Position numbers and translations under genes: made by a program. A stretch of DNA of 64,000 bases from Pteria penguin (Eukaryota > Mollusca > Bivalvia > Pterioida > Pteriidae), in the NCBI GenBank assembly GCA_035048485.1, contig CM068580.1, positions 53,360,975-53,424,974 on the forward strand. The letters run 5' to 3'. Positions 11,697-23,829 of this stretch are shown piece by piece. The notes beneath the pieces are model-generated. The model was not told where the DNA came from and did no database searches. It saw nothing but the letters and a program-made list of their open reading frames with translations. Position 1 is the first letter of the stretch; the number at the start of each line of letters is the position of its first letter.

Positions 11697-12581
11697 CTAG
11701 AACTGTCCTAACGGGACAAATACCCCCGCGGCACCAAAATTCAAAACAGGGCATAGAACTATACATATGACCAATATCTAAGTTATTAAGAAGAAGGAGA
11801 AGGTCAAGGGGGTTGTGTAAATTCTTCTTGTATCAGTGTACAGCGCTTCATTCATACCGAAAACACACATGTGAAATGGATTCCCTATCTCTCTATGACT
11901 ATACTTTACCGTCAAAGTTAAAATTTTAAAAAAAAGTCAAATGTCAAGGCCAAGGTCACAAGGTCAAAATGCTGGTACTGACTGAAATGTCTTGCCACAA
12001 GGAATACACATATACAGTATGAAGGTCCCATCTCTGTTCTTTCACAAGTTATGGCTAAGGTGAAAGTTTTTAAAAAGTAGGTCAAATGTCAAGGCCAAGG
12101 TCACAAGGTCAAAAATTTTGGTACAAAAAGAAAAGTCTTGCCACAAGGAATATACATGTGTAGTATGAATACCCAGTCTCTTTTGCTTCAAAAGTTATGG
12201 CTAAGGTTAAAGTTTTTAAAAAGTAGGTCAAATGTCAAGACAAAGGTCACAAGGTCAAAAATTTTGGTACCAAAGGAAAGGTCTTGCCACAAGGAATATA
12301 CAAGTGTAGTATTAATACCCAGTCTCTTTTAGTTCAAAAGTTATTGCTAAGGTTAAAGTTTTTAAAAAGTAGGTTAAATGTCAAGGCCAAGGTCACAAGG
12401 TCAAAAATTTCTGTACCAAAAGAAAAGTCTTGCCACAAGGAATATACATGTGTAGTATTAATACCCAGTCTCTTTTGGTTCAAAAGTTATGCTCAAGGTT
12501 AAAGTTTTCTGGACGGACAGACAGGCAGACGGACAAGGTGATTCCTATATACCCCTCAAACTTCATTTGCGGGGGGTATAA
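11697..12581 (+). mobile_element. Family I non-autonomous element with 146-bp tandem core
   Basis: The left end is CTAGAACTGTCCTAACGGGACAAA and the right end is GCGGGGGGTATAA. The core at about 11930-12500 is built of ~146-bp monomers, each with CAAGGCCAAGGTCACAAGG and CTTGCCACAAGGAATA. Because 146 is not a multiple of 3, the open frames found at that spacing are not coding. After the last monomer comes GGACGGACAGACAGGCAGAC. The same element in reverse, with the same ends, is at 19884-21264. Confidence 0.8.
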
Positions 12582-12589
12582 CAATGAAA

Positions 12590-13640
12590 TACAAAACAGA
12601 AAACTGAGTACTACGATATAACCAGGAAAGCAACTATCGGTATTGCTACAGGAATAACTTTTCCCTGTATCAAAAAAAGAAAAAACGATTATCACTAACC
12701 ACATAACATCGGAGTGAAACAGGAGATTACAAAGGACAACATAGCTCGTCTGTGGGACAATCTAAGGAAGAAAGCATGTACCTCATGCTTCTTACTTTTG
12801 GAAAAATAAGTCCAAGGTTACAAGTCAGTGATTGGGATGGAAGGAGGGAATGCACATTTGTCCCATTAAATTGAAATCGGCCCATTGAAGAATGTGTATA
12901 TTCCCAGCCATTTCACATTGCATATAAATCAACCTCAAACATAAATTCTCTACGGAAATGTCATATAACATAAACTACATATTATCTACAAAGTAAACCT
13001 TTTCTTATTTTCTTTTTCCTCCACGTAATGTCTTTATTGTTATTTTAACGATTATATCTGAAACAAATTATAAATATTTAACGCGTCGAATTTTTGAAAT
13101 GAAAGATTATTGCACATGTCTATATATGCAAATTGGGAAGACGTAGGCTGCAGGTAACGTTAACACCTAGCTGTGGTGGAGCTGACATCGAATGTTTACA
13201 ATATTTAAAGGAAGAAATTTAACTTATACAGTCTGTTGTCCCACTTAAATCAATTCAGATATCAATTTTTCGGCATAACGTCCTTAAAAGCATGTTGTTA
13301 TTGAGGTTGGCAAGGGCCGTCCGAAGTGTCCGAAAATGTGCGATCAGTGCGTAGTAATTAACGACCGAATGAAAACATAGGTTACATGCCGGGAAGTGTA
13401 AAAATTAAACACCGTGTTTGTTCAGCTCTGGTATAAACTTTCCATACATCTTCCTAAATAATTTGATGAATATGTAGTTCTTAACATACAAACAGTATTA
13501 ATGTTTCATGAATATATGCATATTAAATGCACATCACCATGGACCTATTTCCTTAGTGTAGGAATGCATGAGGAAAGGTGTCAATCCCAAGAATTCAATA
13601 TGGCGGCGCCCAGAACGCCGAATAACGGATAAATAATAGA
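12590..13640. other. Unannotated spacer
   Basis: I see no exon with splice borders and no clear repeat. A GC-rich patch near 13600 contains ATATGGCGGCGCC, which resembles a YY1 site, but there is no gene beside it. Confidence 0.35.
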
Positions 13641-13644
13641 GCAG

Positions 13645-14255
13645 TGGCGTAGCTCGGCAGTGAAAAGAGTGTGTGTGTGTGTGTGGGGGGGGGGGATAAA
13701 GGAAAATGGTTATAAGTCTATCAATTGTTGTTTAATATATCTGAAACTTGCTAAAAGGGTGAATGATGGTCCTATCTATTTACATATCGGTGATTTTGGA
13801 TAAAGTAATGGGGATTTCTGTGTTTTTTACGGGGATTTCTGTAAATACACGGGGATTTCTGTGATTTCTATAATTCTATGGACCCCAATTTCTCTCTCTG
13901 AATGATTAAAATAAAAGACAAATTATTCACGGTGCTCGTTCTTGCTGACGTCTACATTGACGCGGGACCTAAAGAGTTGAGCAGAATGTTTGAAATCTGA
14001 CACAGTAATAAGAAAAGGTGAAATAAGAAGGTTCTGGAGAGAAATAAATGGAAAAGACTTTTTAGAATTGATCTCAATCTCAAAAAAGGAAGGAAAAGGG
14101 GGGGGGGGCAGTTCGTGCAATTTTTTTTAAGAAAAGGAATATGGAGCAAGTATTGAAAACAAAGTATATTTTGTGCCATGAAGTGTTACGCTACAAGGGC
14201 GTAGGCCGGGAGAAGGGGGGGGGGGGCAGCAGGGGCACGTGACCCCTCTTTGAAA

Positions 14256-14287
<32 letters not shown>

Positions 14288-14340
14288 GGTTTGACGTCGG
14301 TAGTTAGGGTCTGTTTATACTAAAGAAGTACGTTATATTA
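13645..14340. repeat. Low-complexity GT and poly-G tracts
   Basis: (GT)n followed by a G run occurs at about 13671-13694 and again at about 14256-14290, with further G runs at 14100-14108 and 14215-14226. Three short direct repeats of GGGGATTTCTGT lie at about 13811-13862. Confidence 0.7.
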
Positions 14341-14662
14341 ACCCTTGCATTAATCAATTTTGATCATGAAATATCCGAGGCGGGCGGGTAGGGGTGGAGG
14401 GGGCGCGTTAGTCCAGATCTGTCGACCAGCCTTCCAACCTGACTATCTGGAAAAGGGTTTTGCAAGTTCTCCATCATCTTCTATCGCTCTATACATTATG
14501 TATTATTCGGACAAGATAATGTTAACCAAGACCCCGTGTCAAAGTATACAAAATTCCTCACTACATCCATTGGGATCGTTTGATTGGTTAACATTATTTG
14601 GCCATGCACCAGATAGGCGCCGCCATTATGTCAGTAGAATAAATTTGGCATTACATAGTAAA

Positions 14663-14699
14663 CAGAGGCATAGACTACTGAAAGTAGCCTATGCCTCTG
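14663..14699. repeat. Hairpin (16-bp stem, 5-base loop)
   Basis: CAGAGGCATAGACTAC and GTAGCCTATGCCTCTG pair with a single G-T type mismatch around the loop TGAAA. No poly-T or other terminator context, so it is most likely a small palindromic repeat. Confidence 0.7.
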
Positions 14700-15487
14700 A
14701 TAATAAACCAATAAAACAGTCATGTATTAGTCGCAGGATTAAGAGAGGGGAATTGGGGCTGGATCGACAAGTTTTCACATAGATTTCATCATATAGCCGT
14801 AACTGAATGCTCATGAATGAATAATTTTCTTAATCGATTATATGTCCTCATACGCATAAGACGCAGTGGGATAGGGATCTCTCCCACTTTCTGGGACTGA
14901 CTTACAAAATAAGAATAAATAAATGCTCTTCCCACCGTAAATAAATGAAATATCCCCCCCCCCCACCAAATTGTCTCCTTTTCACAAATTTGTCACCTAT
15001 TTCATAAATGGAGGAGAATGCCAACAATTTCCCATCCCCGACCCTTGAATCAAATAGTCTTCTTGGTAGTTAGTCTTGCGTAGTAAAATCTATAGCATTG
15101 TAGTACACCTGGGTGATATTGTACTCACCTATGATTTCGGGTGAGTACGTGTTCACGGTGTTTGATCTTTGGTGAATTTAGTCAGTGATCGCGGGAAGAA
15201 GTCGGCGCCATGTTTGATAAAGCCAAACATTAATGTTTCCTCGCTGCAGTTTTATTGGTAAGTACAACACTACAAATTGTTTATAGGAAATGCACACTGC
15301 ATCAATGATTATTGCAGAGTGGATATTTTGCACAACCTTTTTCAGGTCTTTGAAATTTGACAACATTAAAGATTTCAGATTATGAATATAACAAAGGCGT
15401 ATGGGGTAGCGGATGAATTCCAAATGTTCAATACTTGCGTTTTAGCTAATCACAAAAATAATAATAATAATAAACAAGCATTCTGAG

Positions 15488-15957
15488 AGTATTGCTAAAG
15501 CAATACATGTTCCCTACCGTCCCCAACAAATTTAACAATGCACCCAGTCATAAGGAGCTGTTACTGTCAATACATTTCTTAGAATATATAATGCAAAAGT
15601 GAGTCATACTACAATTGATGAAAAAAACATGTGAACCGGAACAAAATTAAAAACTGATCTGTAACTGTTAAAGCAATATACTAAAAATATCAAATGAGAA
15701 TCTGCGGTATGAAAATCTGAAAAAAATGTGGGAAACTAAGTTCATGTATTTGCATTAATTTTCTAAGTCTAAGGGCCATTACTTAGCGAACAATCTATGA
15801 AATGAAACAAAATTTGAATTTGACATGTAACTTGTCATGCTAAAGCAATGTATACTCTGTCAGCATGAAGAAAAAATTGCGGAAAATTGATTTGCAGACG
15901 GACGGACAGAGTGCAAACATAAAGTTACCTTCAGCTTCGCCGGTAGGGGACTAAAAA
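15488..15957 (+). mobile_element. Family VIII short element
   Basis: It starts with TTGCTAAAGCAATACATG and CCCTACCG, and ends GACGGACGGACAGAGTGC then CGCCGGTAGGGGACTAAA. The CCCTACCG and CGGTAGGG ends are inverted repeats. No coding potential. Confidence 0.6.
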
Positions 15958-16119
15958 TAAAATCACAGTACTTGTCAACAAATATAGATCATATAGCCCC
16001 CCCCCTTCCCTTACCTCCTCTTCCGCTTCCATTCCCCCCCCCCCCCCGCCCCCACCACCACCACCTATCTTCTGATTTGGCTACGTTTGTAGAAAAGTTA
16101 TAGTTTTTCAGTGGTGTAG

Positions 16120-16362
16120 TTAACTGTATGCGCCAAAGGCTTCAGTTTCAGTTGACTAACTTTTCTAATTCCCACTACGTATACCGGAACAAAGTTCAAA
16201 CTTGGTCTGTTACTTCTCATGATAAAGCAATGTACTAAATATTAAATGACAATCTGCAACACGACGAAAATAGTGCGGAAAACTAATTTGCCAGACTGAC
16301 GAACGGACGGAGTGCAAACCTAAAGTCCCCTTCGGCGAAATTCGCCGGTAGGGACTAAATAC
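16120..16362 (+). mobile_element. Family VIII partial copy
   Basis: The 3' half of the same element as at 15488-15957, with GGAACAAAGTTCAAACTTGG, GACGGAGTGCAAACCTAAAG and CGCCGGTAGGGACTAAA. The 5' end is missing. Confidence 0.6.
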
Positions 16363-16678
16363 GAACCGACTGCCAGAAATGAACTCCTGGTTTGCGTGAA
16401 AAATACTCAAGAAAAATTCTTCCAATTCATGTTTGTGTATATCTTAAGGGAATAATGGTGCTTTTCAAATCATACCAAAATAAAGAAATATGACAAAACT
16501 GGGCGGAAAGCATTTATTTAAACAGTGTACACGTGCGCTACTTTGTGTACTTTCATATAAAACCGTCGATCATAGGAGGACGTAAACTTTCAAATTTCCA
16601 ATACAATTATATACAGAATGCATCCTTCATACAGGGAAACAGGGGATGCTTACTCCTCCATGGCACTTGATCCCACAC

Positions 16679-16798
16679 CTGGTTCTTCCAGGTGTCCTGG
16701 ATATTCTTTATCTCTACTTGGCTCTTCCAGGTGTCCTGGATATTCTTTATCTCTACTTGGTTCTTCCAGGTGTCCTGGATATTCTTTATATCTACTTT
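16679..16798 (+). repeat. 39-bp minisatellite, three copies
   Basis: The unit contains TTCCAGGTGTCCTGGATATT and CTTTATCTCTACTTGG. It is a multiple of three, so it reads as 13-residue repeats in one frame. There are no splice signals or upstream frame to support a protein. Confidence 0.85.
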
Positions 16799-16976
16799 GA
16801 CTAGTATAATGGATGTTCCTTAGCACTTCACGCTTTTACTTTTTTAAGATCTAAATATTAGTGCATCACTATTCCTACCATAAGTAGACTCTCTTCCCGC
16901 ATTATTGAAAAAAAATGTGTCAATAGGCCACGAATGCCCCACCGGCAGCAAAAGTTAAATACCAGATTTTTATTGA

Positions 16977-17250
16977 TTGATTGATTGATTTTTGTTTTAC
17001 GTCACACCACGAATATTTCACGTATATGGTGACGGCATCTGCCTGATGCGGAGCATACAAATTTTGACCTTTGCAACGGATCCACCCGAAGCAGTGAGGG
17101 ATCTTTAACGTGCCATGCATACCACGACACGGGGCCTCGGTTTTAACTGTCTCATCCGAAAGACATGACACCGGCATGACAAGAGCGGGACTCGAACCCC
17201 GGCCTCCCGATCAGGAGTCCGACGCGATACCACTAGGCCACGCCGGCTTC
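16977..17250 (-). mobile_element. tRNA-derived SINE (type 2), full length with 11-bp TSD
   Basis: On the minus strand: tRNA-like head GCCGGCGTGGCCTAGTGGTA (box A) with GGTTCGAGTCC (box B), then a conserved central region (TTAAAGATCCCTCACTGC, GCATCAGGCAGATGCCGTC), and the tail ACGTAAAACAAAAATCAATC. The perfect 11-bp duplication ATTTTTATTGA flanks it at 16966-16976 and 17251-17261. It is the best-preserved of this family in the window. The central region is of the kind seen in metazoan SINEs with a conserved core, but I did not compare it with a library. Confidence 0.9.
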
Positions 17251-17269
17251 ATTTTTATTGAACAGCTAA

Positions 17270-17800
17270 CGTAATGCAAGGGCCCTTAGACTCCTGTAAA
17301 AATTTTGGATATGCACATTTACATATTGTGATCTTTGGTTGCGCAAAGTTTTATTTAAATCCTTTTAAGGGTTAAGGAGTTGCGAAGACAGGTGAATTTA
17401 TCATATATGCATGGACATCAAACTCCAAAGGGCATAAATCATTCGACTCGCACAAAATCAATATTTGGCTGAGATATAATCATGATGTATATATATATAT
17501 ATATACCAAATTTCACGTCAATAATTATGTGCATTCATTGCAGAGCACAGTAACTGTTAAATATTGGAAAATTTGCAAGTCCAAGAGCGTATCTCCGTCA
17601 AAACTTAATCGACAGTCACCAAATTTAAATTTTGGCCTAGATATTCTCATGATTCATCTATATACCAAATTTCAAGTCAATATATGCATTCATTGCAAAG
17701 ACAGAACTTGGACACCGTTAATTATTGGAAATTTTGCAAGTCCAAGGATTCCGTCAAAATTAATCGACCGAAACCAGATCATGACTTTAACTAGATTATC
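17270..17800 (+). repeat. Degenerate ~155-bp tandem repeat
   Basis: Phrases TATATACCAAATTTCA, GTCAATA...GCATTCATTGCA and TTTTGCAAGTCCAAG recur at about 155-bp spacing, two to three times. This resembles the core of other non-autonomous elements in the window. Ends not found. Confidence 0.6.
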
Positions 17801-18698
17801 TTATGATACATTATTATTTTACTGTACATTTTACAATTGTATAAATAAATGAAAATTTGATGTATATTGCTTACATTATACATCATTATTTCATGATGAA
17901 TTAGTATATAGATGTATTCGGTTTTAAAAATAATCTTGTACATACTATCTGGGGATGAAAATTTTCCTTCCATATATACCTTTTTATACGACTATTTCCA
18001 TATACATATTTATAAAGCAAACTTAAAATATTTTATACTTAAAATATTTTACATTAGTTTTACACAATTCATTACATGGAGAAAAGAAAAATGGATAAAA
18101 AACGATAATAGGCTATCTCAGTGAGTTACCTGCCCTTGTTTATTCAGGTAGTTTGCAGAAGTAGAAAAGGAGTGGTATGTGGTATTCAAGTTTTGCAATG
18201 ACTGTTCATTCAAATGACTTTTCTCATTTGTATGGTCATTTGACCATGGCCAAACTTGATCAGTGAAGATGAATCACCTTTCTGAAACCACCTATAACTG
18301 TATTAATTTTCAAGTAATTGTCTTTTTTTCAGTAACTGATCAACACTTTCCACAATTTTTTCAAATAACTTGAAAATTTTTTAAATAATAATGTTCAGCC
18401 TTATCGAATTGATTAAGAGTACAGAATATACTTTGGTTTATAGCATCTTCATGAATCAGAATATCTACACTGATTTGCCCCTTCTATAGGAGTGCAGAAC
18501 CCTTGTATGAAACCAAATTAGCTTTCAACTGCTAGAGATACCCTTTCACAAACTAACATCAGATCCGTAATGGTTTAGAATTATAGAGCAGACTTTTTTG
18601 CCTATCATACGCCCCTCGTCCAAGGGTCAGACCCTAAGGTTGAAACAAAGTGCTCAACTACAAAGTGTGCAGTTTCATATATACCATCAGATCATTTT
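17801..18698. other. AT-rich spacer
   Basis: No exon-like or element-like structure that I recognise. Confidence 0.3.
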
Positions 18699-19200
18699 TA
18701 TACGCCAGTCATAAGGGTATGATTGCTTTGGTTTTGCAAGAGTTACGGCCCTTGAACTTGGAAAGTTTCAAGGATTTTACAATTTTCCGGACTTTTTTTG
18801 GCAGTTTTTAAAGGTATATAACTTTATATCAATAAGGGTCAGTACCAGTTTGCATTTTGGTGTGATTGCTTTCTTTCTGCCAGAGTTACTGCTCTTAAAT
18901 TTTCAGGATTTTACAGTTTTCCGGACTTTTTTATGCAGTCTTTAAAGGTATTGGATTAAAACTTCGTATATTACTTTATATCATTGAGGGTCAGTGTCAG
19001 TTCGCATTTGGGTATGATTGCTTTGGTTTTCCCAGAGTTACGGCCCTTGAACTTATAAAATTTCAAGGATTTTACAGTTTTCCGGATTTCTTTATGCAGT
19101 GTTTCAAGGTATTGGATTGTAACTTGGCCATTCATTCAAATTGATCCCTTTCAAGCTAAGCAACGGGCATATTATGCCATACTAGGCGTTGCTCTTGTTT
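18699..19200 (-). mobile_element. Family III non-autonomous element
   Basis: Reverse orientation. The 5' end on the minus strand is CAAGAGCAACGCCTAGTATG and the 3' end is CTTATGACTGGCGTATA. The core repeats TACGGCCCTTGAACTT and ATTTTACAGTTTTCCGGA two to three times. Other copies are at 19840-22033, 22405-22903 and 62694-63652. Confidence 0.75.
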
Positions 19201-19386
19201 TTCATATTTTGTTGTTGATGCTGTAATGGAACAAAAGTTTAGACTATTTTATTGGGATTTACAGACAAATTTCACAATGATACAACTGGATTCACACTCA
19301 CCACCACATGTCACAGTTTATGATACTTTGTTCTAAAATGTGTAAGAATTTTCAAAATATGACAAATACTTTTAGCGTGTCAGTGC

Positions 19387-19838
19387 AACACAAATGCCCC
19401 TGCAGGCAACTAAACTAGTGAAATATAATTGCTAGAGAACTAATATTTGAAAATTAAAGAAATTTGTAATGTTCAAGGGCAGTTACTCTGTCAAAAATTA
19501 CCTGAACACACCCATATTCAAACTTGACCTGCATTTTCCCTTGATACATCTATATACTGAATATCAATTTAATCCATCAAACCTTCAAAGAGAAAATGAG
19601 CGGAAACTTATTTTTTTTAGCAATTTTCCATGTCTAAAAAGTTATTTTTAGCGTGAAAGTCATCGTCAAGATCACAAGATTATCAACCTTTGTGTCATTT
19701 GAAAAGGCTTCATTAGTCGAGAAAGCATGTCAAATATGAAGTCTATATCCCTCACGGTTCAAAACTTACAGCCAAGATTAAAGTTGACAACAGACGAAAT
19801 CAGAAAGGTAAAAAACAATATGTCCCCAATCTATCGCA
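19387..19838 (+). mobile_element. Family IV element remnant
   Basis: It starts near CACAAATGCCCCTGCAGGC and runs to ATATGTCCCCAATCTATCGC just before the family III element at 19840. The same kind of start (CACAAATGCCCACGTGGC) is seen near 24677. Core phrases include AAGGGCAGTTACTCTGTC and GTCATCGTCAAGATCACAAG. Confidence 0.5.
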
Positions 19839-19883
19839 TAACAAGAGCAACGCCTAGCGTGGCATAATACGCCCGTCGCTTAA

Positions 19884-21264
19884 TTATACCCCACCCCCCA
19901 CCCCCGCAAACAAAGTTGGGGGGGGGGTATATAGGAATCACCTTGTCCGTCTGTCTGTCTGTCTGTCCAGAAAACTTTAACCTTGATCATAACTTTTGAA
20001 CCAAAAAAGACTGGGTATTCATACTTTACATGTATATTCCTTGTGGCAAGACCTTTCTTTTGGTACCAAAATTTTTGACCTTGTGACCTTGGCCTTGACA
20101 TTTTACCTACTTTTAAAAAACTTTAACCTTAGCTATAATTTTTTAACTTAAAGAGACTGGGTATTCATATTACACATGTATATTCCTTGTGGCAAGACTT
20201 TTCTTTTGGTACCAAAATTTTTGACCTTGTGACCTTGGCCTTGACATTTGACCTACCTTTTAAAAACTTTAACCTTAGCTATAACTTTTGAAACAAAAGA
20301 GACTTTGTATTCATACTACACATGTATATTCTTTGTGGCAAGATCTTTCATTTGGTACCAAAAATTTTGACCTTGTGACCTTGGCCTTGACATTTGACCT
20401 ACTTTTTTAAAAACTTTAACCTTAGCAATAACTTTTGAACCAAAAGAGACTGGGTATTCATACTACACATGTATATTCCTTGTGGCAAGACCTTTCTTTT
20501 GGTACCAAAGTTTTTGACCTTGTGACCTTGGCCTTGACATTTGACCTACCTTTTAAAAACTTTAACCTTAGCCATAACTTTTGAAAGAAAAGAGATGGGG
20601 CCTTCACACTTCACATGTGTATTCCTTGTGGCAAAACCTTTCTGTCTATACCAACATTTTCGACCTTGTGACCTTGGTCTTGATGTTTTACCTACTTGTT
20701 AAAAACTTTAACCTTAGCCATAATTTTTGAAAGAAAAGAGATGGGACCTTCATACTATATATGTGTATTCCTTGTGGCAAGACCTTTCAGTCAGTACCAG
20801 CTTTTTGACCTTGTGACCTTGGCCTTGACATTTGACTTTTTTTTTAAAAAACTTTAACTTTGACGGTAAAGTATAGTCAAAGAGAGATAGGGAGTCCATT
20901 TTACATGTGTGTATTCTGTATGACAAGTTCTGTACACTGATACAAAAAGAATTTACACTACCGCATTGACCTTCACCTTCTTCTCCAAAACTTAAAGGGG
21001 CAGGCTTGGTGTGGTGGTTAAGCGCTTGGCTTGCGGCGCCGACGATCCGGGTTCGATTCCCGGGTTGCGCTACTATGTTTAAGAGGTTGGTAACCTCCTG
21101 CTTCCATGTCGCGATATAACTGAAATATTGTTGAAAGCGACGTAAAACACCAATCAACCAACCAACCAACAAAAACTTAAATATTGATCATACATATAGT
21201 TCTATGCCCTATTTTGAATTTTGTTGCCGCGGGGGGGTTTTGTCCCGTTAGGACAGTTCTAGTT
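19884..21264 (-). mobile_element. Family I element inserted into family III; itself carries a SINE
   Basis: Reverse-oriented copy of the element at 11697-12581, with the same ends (TTATACCCC...; ...GTCCCGTTAGGACAGTTCTAG). It contains about six ~146-bp core monomers, each with CTTGTGACCTTGGCCTTGAC and a TTCCTTGTGGCAAGAC phrase. A type 1 SINE interrupts it at 20997-21171. The host sequence suggests insertion between T residues, which would fit a Helentron-like mechanism, by inference. Confidence 0.85.
20997..21171 (+). mobile_element. tRNA-derived SINE (type 1) nested in family I
   Basis: Head GGCTTGGTGTGGTGGTTAAG (box A region), GGGTTCGATTCCCG (box B), body GCGATATAACTGAAATATTG, tail CACCAATCAACCAACCAACC. 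It is flanked by AAAACTTAAA at 20987-20996 and 21172-21181. This copy has the most consensus-like Pol III boxes of its family here and is the innermost of the three-level nest. Confidence 0.9.
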
Positions 21265-22033
21265 TGGACAGGATCAATTCGCATTTGGCATGATTTTCAT
21301 GAAAAACATCCAATGTTTACTGAAGTTAATTGCGTTTCATAGCATTTTATCATAGGAATAAGTCCAAGGGCAATAACTCCTGCAGAAATGGTCCTATCCA
21401 ACCCATCTTGGAACTTGACCTGTACAAAAACTTGAAATTTTTTAGTACAAGCCCCCCCCCCCCCTAAAATTCTAAATTTCTCAAAAATAAAGAAAAAGAT
21501 ATCGATACCTGTAAAATATGTGGAAGTTGGTACATTTTACTTGTTTCATGGTAAATTTCATAATGTTTTTTGATATAAAGCTATATACCAAATTTCAACT
21601 CAATATCTTGAAAGACGGCAAGAACAGTCCTGAAAACATGACCTAAGACATATGGTCAACCCCCCCCCCTAAAATTATAAATTTCTCAAAAATGAAGAAA
21701 AAGATATTAAAAACCGTAACATATGTGATAGTTAGTACACTTTACTTGCTTCATAGAAATTTCATAATGTTGACAAAAAATAGATTTTTATTGAATTTTT
21801 GAAAAAATTTAGAAATTTTTACGTCCAAGGGCCATAAATCCTTCAAAAGTACGTCAAACAAAGTACGTAACAAAACTCGAACTGGTACTGACGCCGCTTG
21901 AAATAAAGCTATATACAAAATTTCAACTCAATATCTTGAAAGACGGCAAAAAAAAGTCCGGAAAACATGACCCCTGACGGACGGACGGCGCCATAACATA
22001 ATATGCCCCGTCTAATGACGGGCGTATAAAAAT

Positions 22034-22404
22034 GCACAACTGTTGGGATCCAGTGCATGAGCTTGATAATAGCACAATACATCCCACATTATATGCAGAA
22101 TGTATGTGAAAATTTAACTGGCACTGGATGACAGATGCAAGACAAATTGCTATGACTTTAATCATACAAGCTTTTGATTCTGGTGAGCTATCAATGAAAT
22201 ACACAAGAAGAATATCAAACTTACAGAATTTGTTCCAAAAGCTGTTTTTAACAAGAGTATTAGTAAAACTGATAGATGCTCCCAGAACAGTTATACCATC
22301 GTGTGATACCCACGGATGAATGAGAGACGCATAAAAAGCCATGGCTATCACACCATGCAGTTATACTTAAACTGCAGGAAATTGATGACTCAATTTATAT
22401 ACAA
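22034..22404. other. Repeat-derived fragment split by a family III element
   Basis: The phrase GTAAAACTGATAGATGCTCC here, and similar ones at 22917 and near 28846, mark a dispersed repeat. AGGAAATTGATGACTCAAT (near 22377) recurs as AGGAAATCAATGACTCAAT near 22947, on the other side of the family III copy at 22405-22903. Confidence 0.4.
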
Positions 22405-22903
22405 CAAGAGCAACGCCTAGCGTGGCATAATACGCCTCTCGCTTAGCTTGAAAGGGATCAATTTGAATCAATGGCCAAGTTACAAACCAATACCTTGAAA
22501 CACTGCATAAAGAAATCCGGAAAACTGTAAAATCCTTGAAATTTTCTAAGACCGTAACTCTGGCAAAACCAAACCCAAATGCGAACTGGTACTGACTCTT
22601 GTTGATATAAAGTAATATACCGTTTTAATCCAATACCTTTAAAGACTGTAAAAAAATGTCTAGAAAACTGTAAAATCCTTGAAAATTTCTAAGTTCAAGG
22701 GCCATAACTGTCAAAACCAAAGTAATCATACCCAAATGCGAACTGGTACTGACCCTCGTTGATAAAGTTATATGCCAAGTTTCAATCCAATATCTTGAAA
22801 GACTGCAGAAAAAAGTCCGGAAAACATGTCCTCGAACGGACTGACGTGTGGACGGACAACACCATAACATAATACGTCCTGTCTTATGACAGGCATATAA
22901 AAC
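22405..22903 (+). mobile_element. Family III element, short copy
   Basis: Left end ACAAGAGCAACGCCTAGCGT; right end CCTGTCTTATGACAGGCATA. It keeps two core monomers with AACTGGTACTGAC and AATCCAATAYCTTKAAAGAC phrases, preceded at its 3' side by GGACTGACGTGTGGACGG. Confidence 0.8.
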
Positions 22904-23045
22904 TTCGTAAAACTGATGGATGCTCCAAGAAGCACATCAATAATGAAGGAAATCAATGACTCAATATATAGAAAATCATTGAATTAATTGATAACAATTT
23001 CAAATCTTTATACACCAAATGGATTTCCAATTCAGTCAATTGTAG

Positions 23046-23636
23046 AACAAGTGATCACAGTATCTTAAATTAGAATGAGTAAGCTTGACCTTGATTAGTT
23101 ATGAAAGAAGACTTTTTATCATGACCTTGACCTTTCAGAAATTACCTTGAGTGACCTTTGTCCAAAAGCCTATAGCCTAAATAACATTTTGGTGAAGTGT
23201 GATCAAATTCTGATGAAAGATGTAGTAGATATGTACTTCATGGAATTTAAGTCATAGTTAATAAGTGACCTTGACCTTTCAGAAATGACCTTGAGTGACC
23301 TTTGTCCAAAAGCCTTTAACCTAAATAACATTTTGGTGAAGTATGATCAAGTTCTGATGAAAGATGTAGGCGATATAAGTACTTCATGGAATTTTAAGTC
23401 ATAGTTAATAAGTGACCTTGACCTTTCAGAAATGACCTGAGTGACCTTTGTCCAAAAGCCCTTAATCTAAATAATATTTTGGTGAATTATGATCAAATTC
23501 TTATGAATGGTATAGGAGATATAAGCTCAGACAGACAGACAGATGGATGGACAGATAGATGGATGCACAGATGAACAGACACAAGGATACAACAGCGACT
23601 ATATGTTCCCCTGAAATTTTTGGGGGAGCCTAAAAA
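23046..23636 (+). mobile_element. Family VI element with tandem core and terminal hairpin
   Basis: Three ~150-bp monomers carry GACCTTGACCTTTCAGAAAT and TTGTCCAAAAGCC. They are followed by a CAGACAGACAGATGGATGG stretch and a terminal small hairpin (TTCCCCTGAAATTTTTGGGGGAGCC). No coding potential. Confidence 0.7.
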
Positions 23637-23794
23637 TGTTGAATAAAACTTCAAAGATTTCTATTTTGATCAATCAAAAGCATTATAGAACAACTAACAC
23701 TATAATGGGAAATACCAAAACCTCAACACAACATACTGTCAGTGGGTTTTTTTTCTTCAAATCAGGTCCATTATAAGACCATTCCAAATGGCAC

Positions 23795-23798
<4 letters not shown>

Positions 23799-23828
<30 letters not shown>
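23799..23828 (+). repeat. Poly-A tract of about 30 bases
   Basis: An uninterrupted A run following CACCTTT. It could be the tail of an old retrotransposed sequence, but nothing recognisable precedes it. Confidence 0.9.

Positions 23829-23829
<1 letters not shown>

Larger units (their letters stand above)
19840..22033 (+). mobile_element. Family III element, host of a nested insertion
   Basis: The left end ACAAGAGCAACGCCTAGCGT is followed by CGTCGCTTAA, where the family is interrupted at about 19884. It resumes near 21264 with TGGACAGGATCAATTCGC. The intact copy at 62694 reads continuously across this point (CGCTTAATTCGGATTGGATC), which proves the insertion. The element ends CCCGTCTAATGACGGGCGTA, a short terminal hairpin. 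The remaining core carries AAGTCCAAGGGCAATAACTC and CTTGAAAGACGGCA repeats. Confidence 0.85.

Noticed and set aside
12138..12621. Serial ORFs starting MPQGIY
   Set aside because: Same reason: the 146-bp family I monomer shifts frame at every copy.
14360..14782. 140-residue ORF
   Set aside because: It begins in a G-rich low-complexity stretch and crosses the 14663 hairpin. No splice signals or family resemblance.
20997..21171. A tRNA gene
   Set aside because: Box A and B are present, but there is no foldable acceptor stem. TSDs and multiple copies show it is a SINE.
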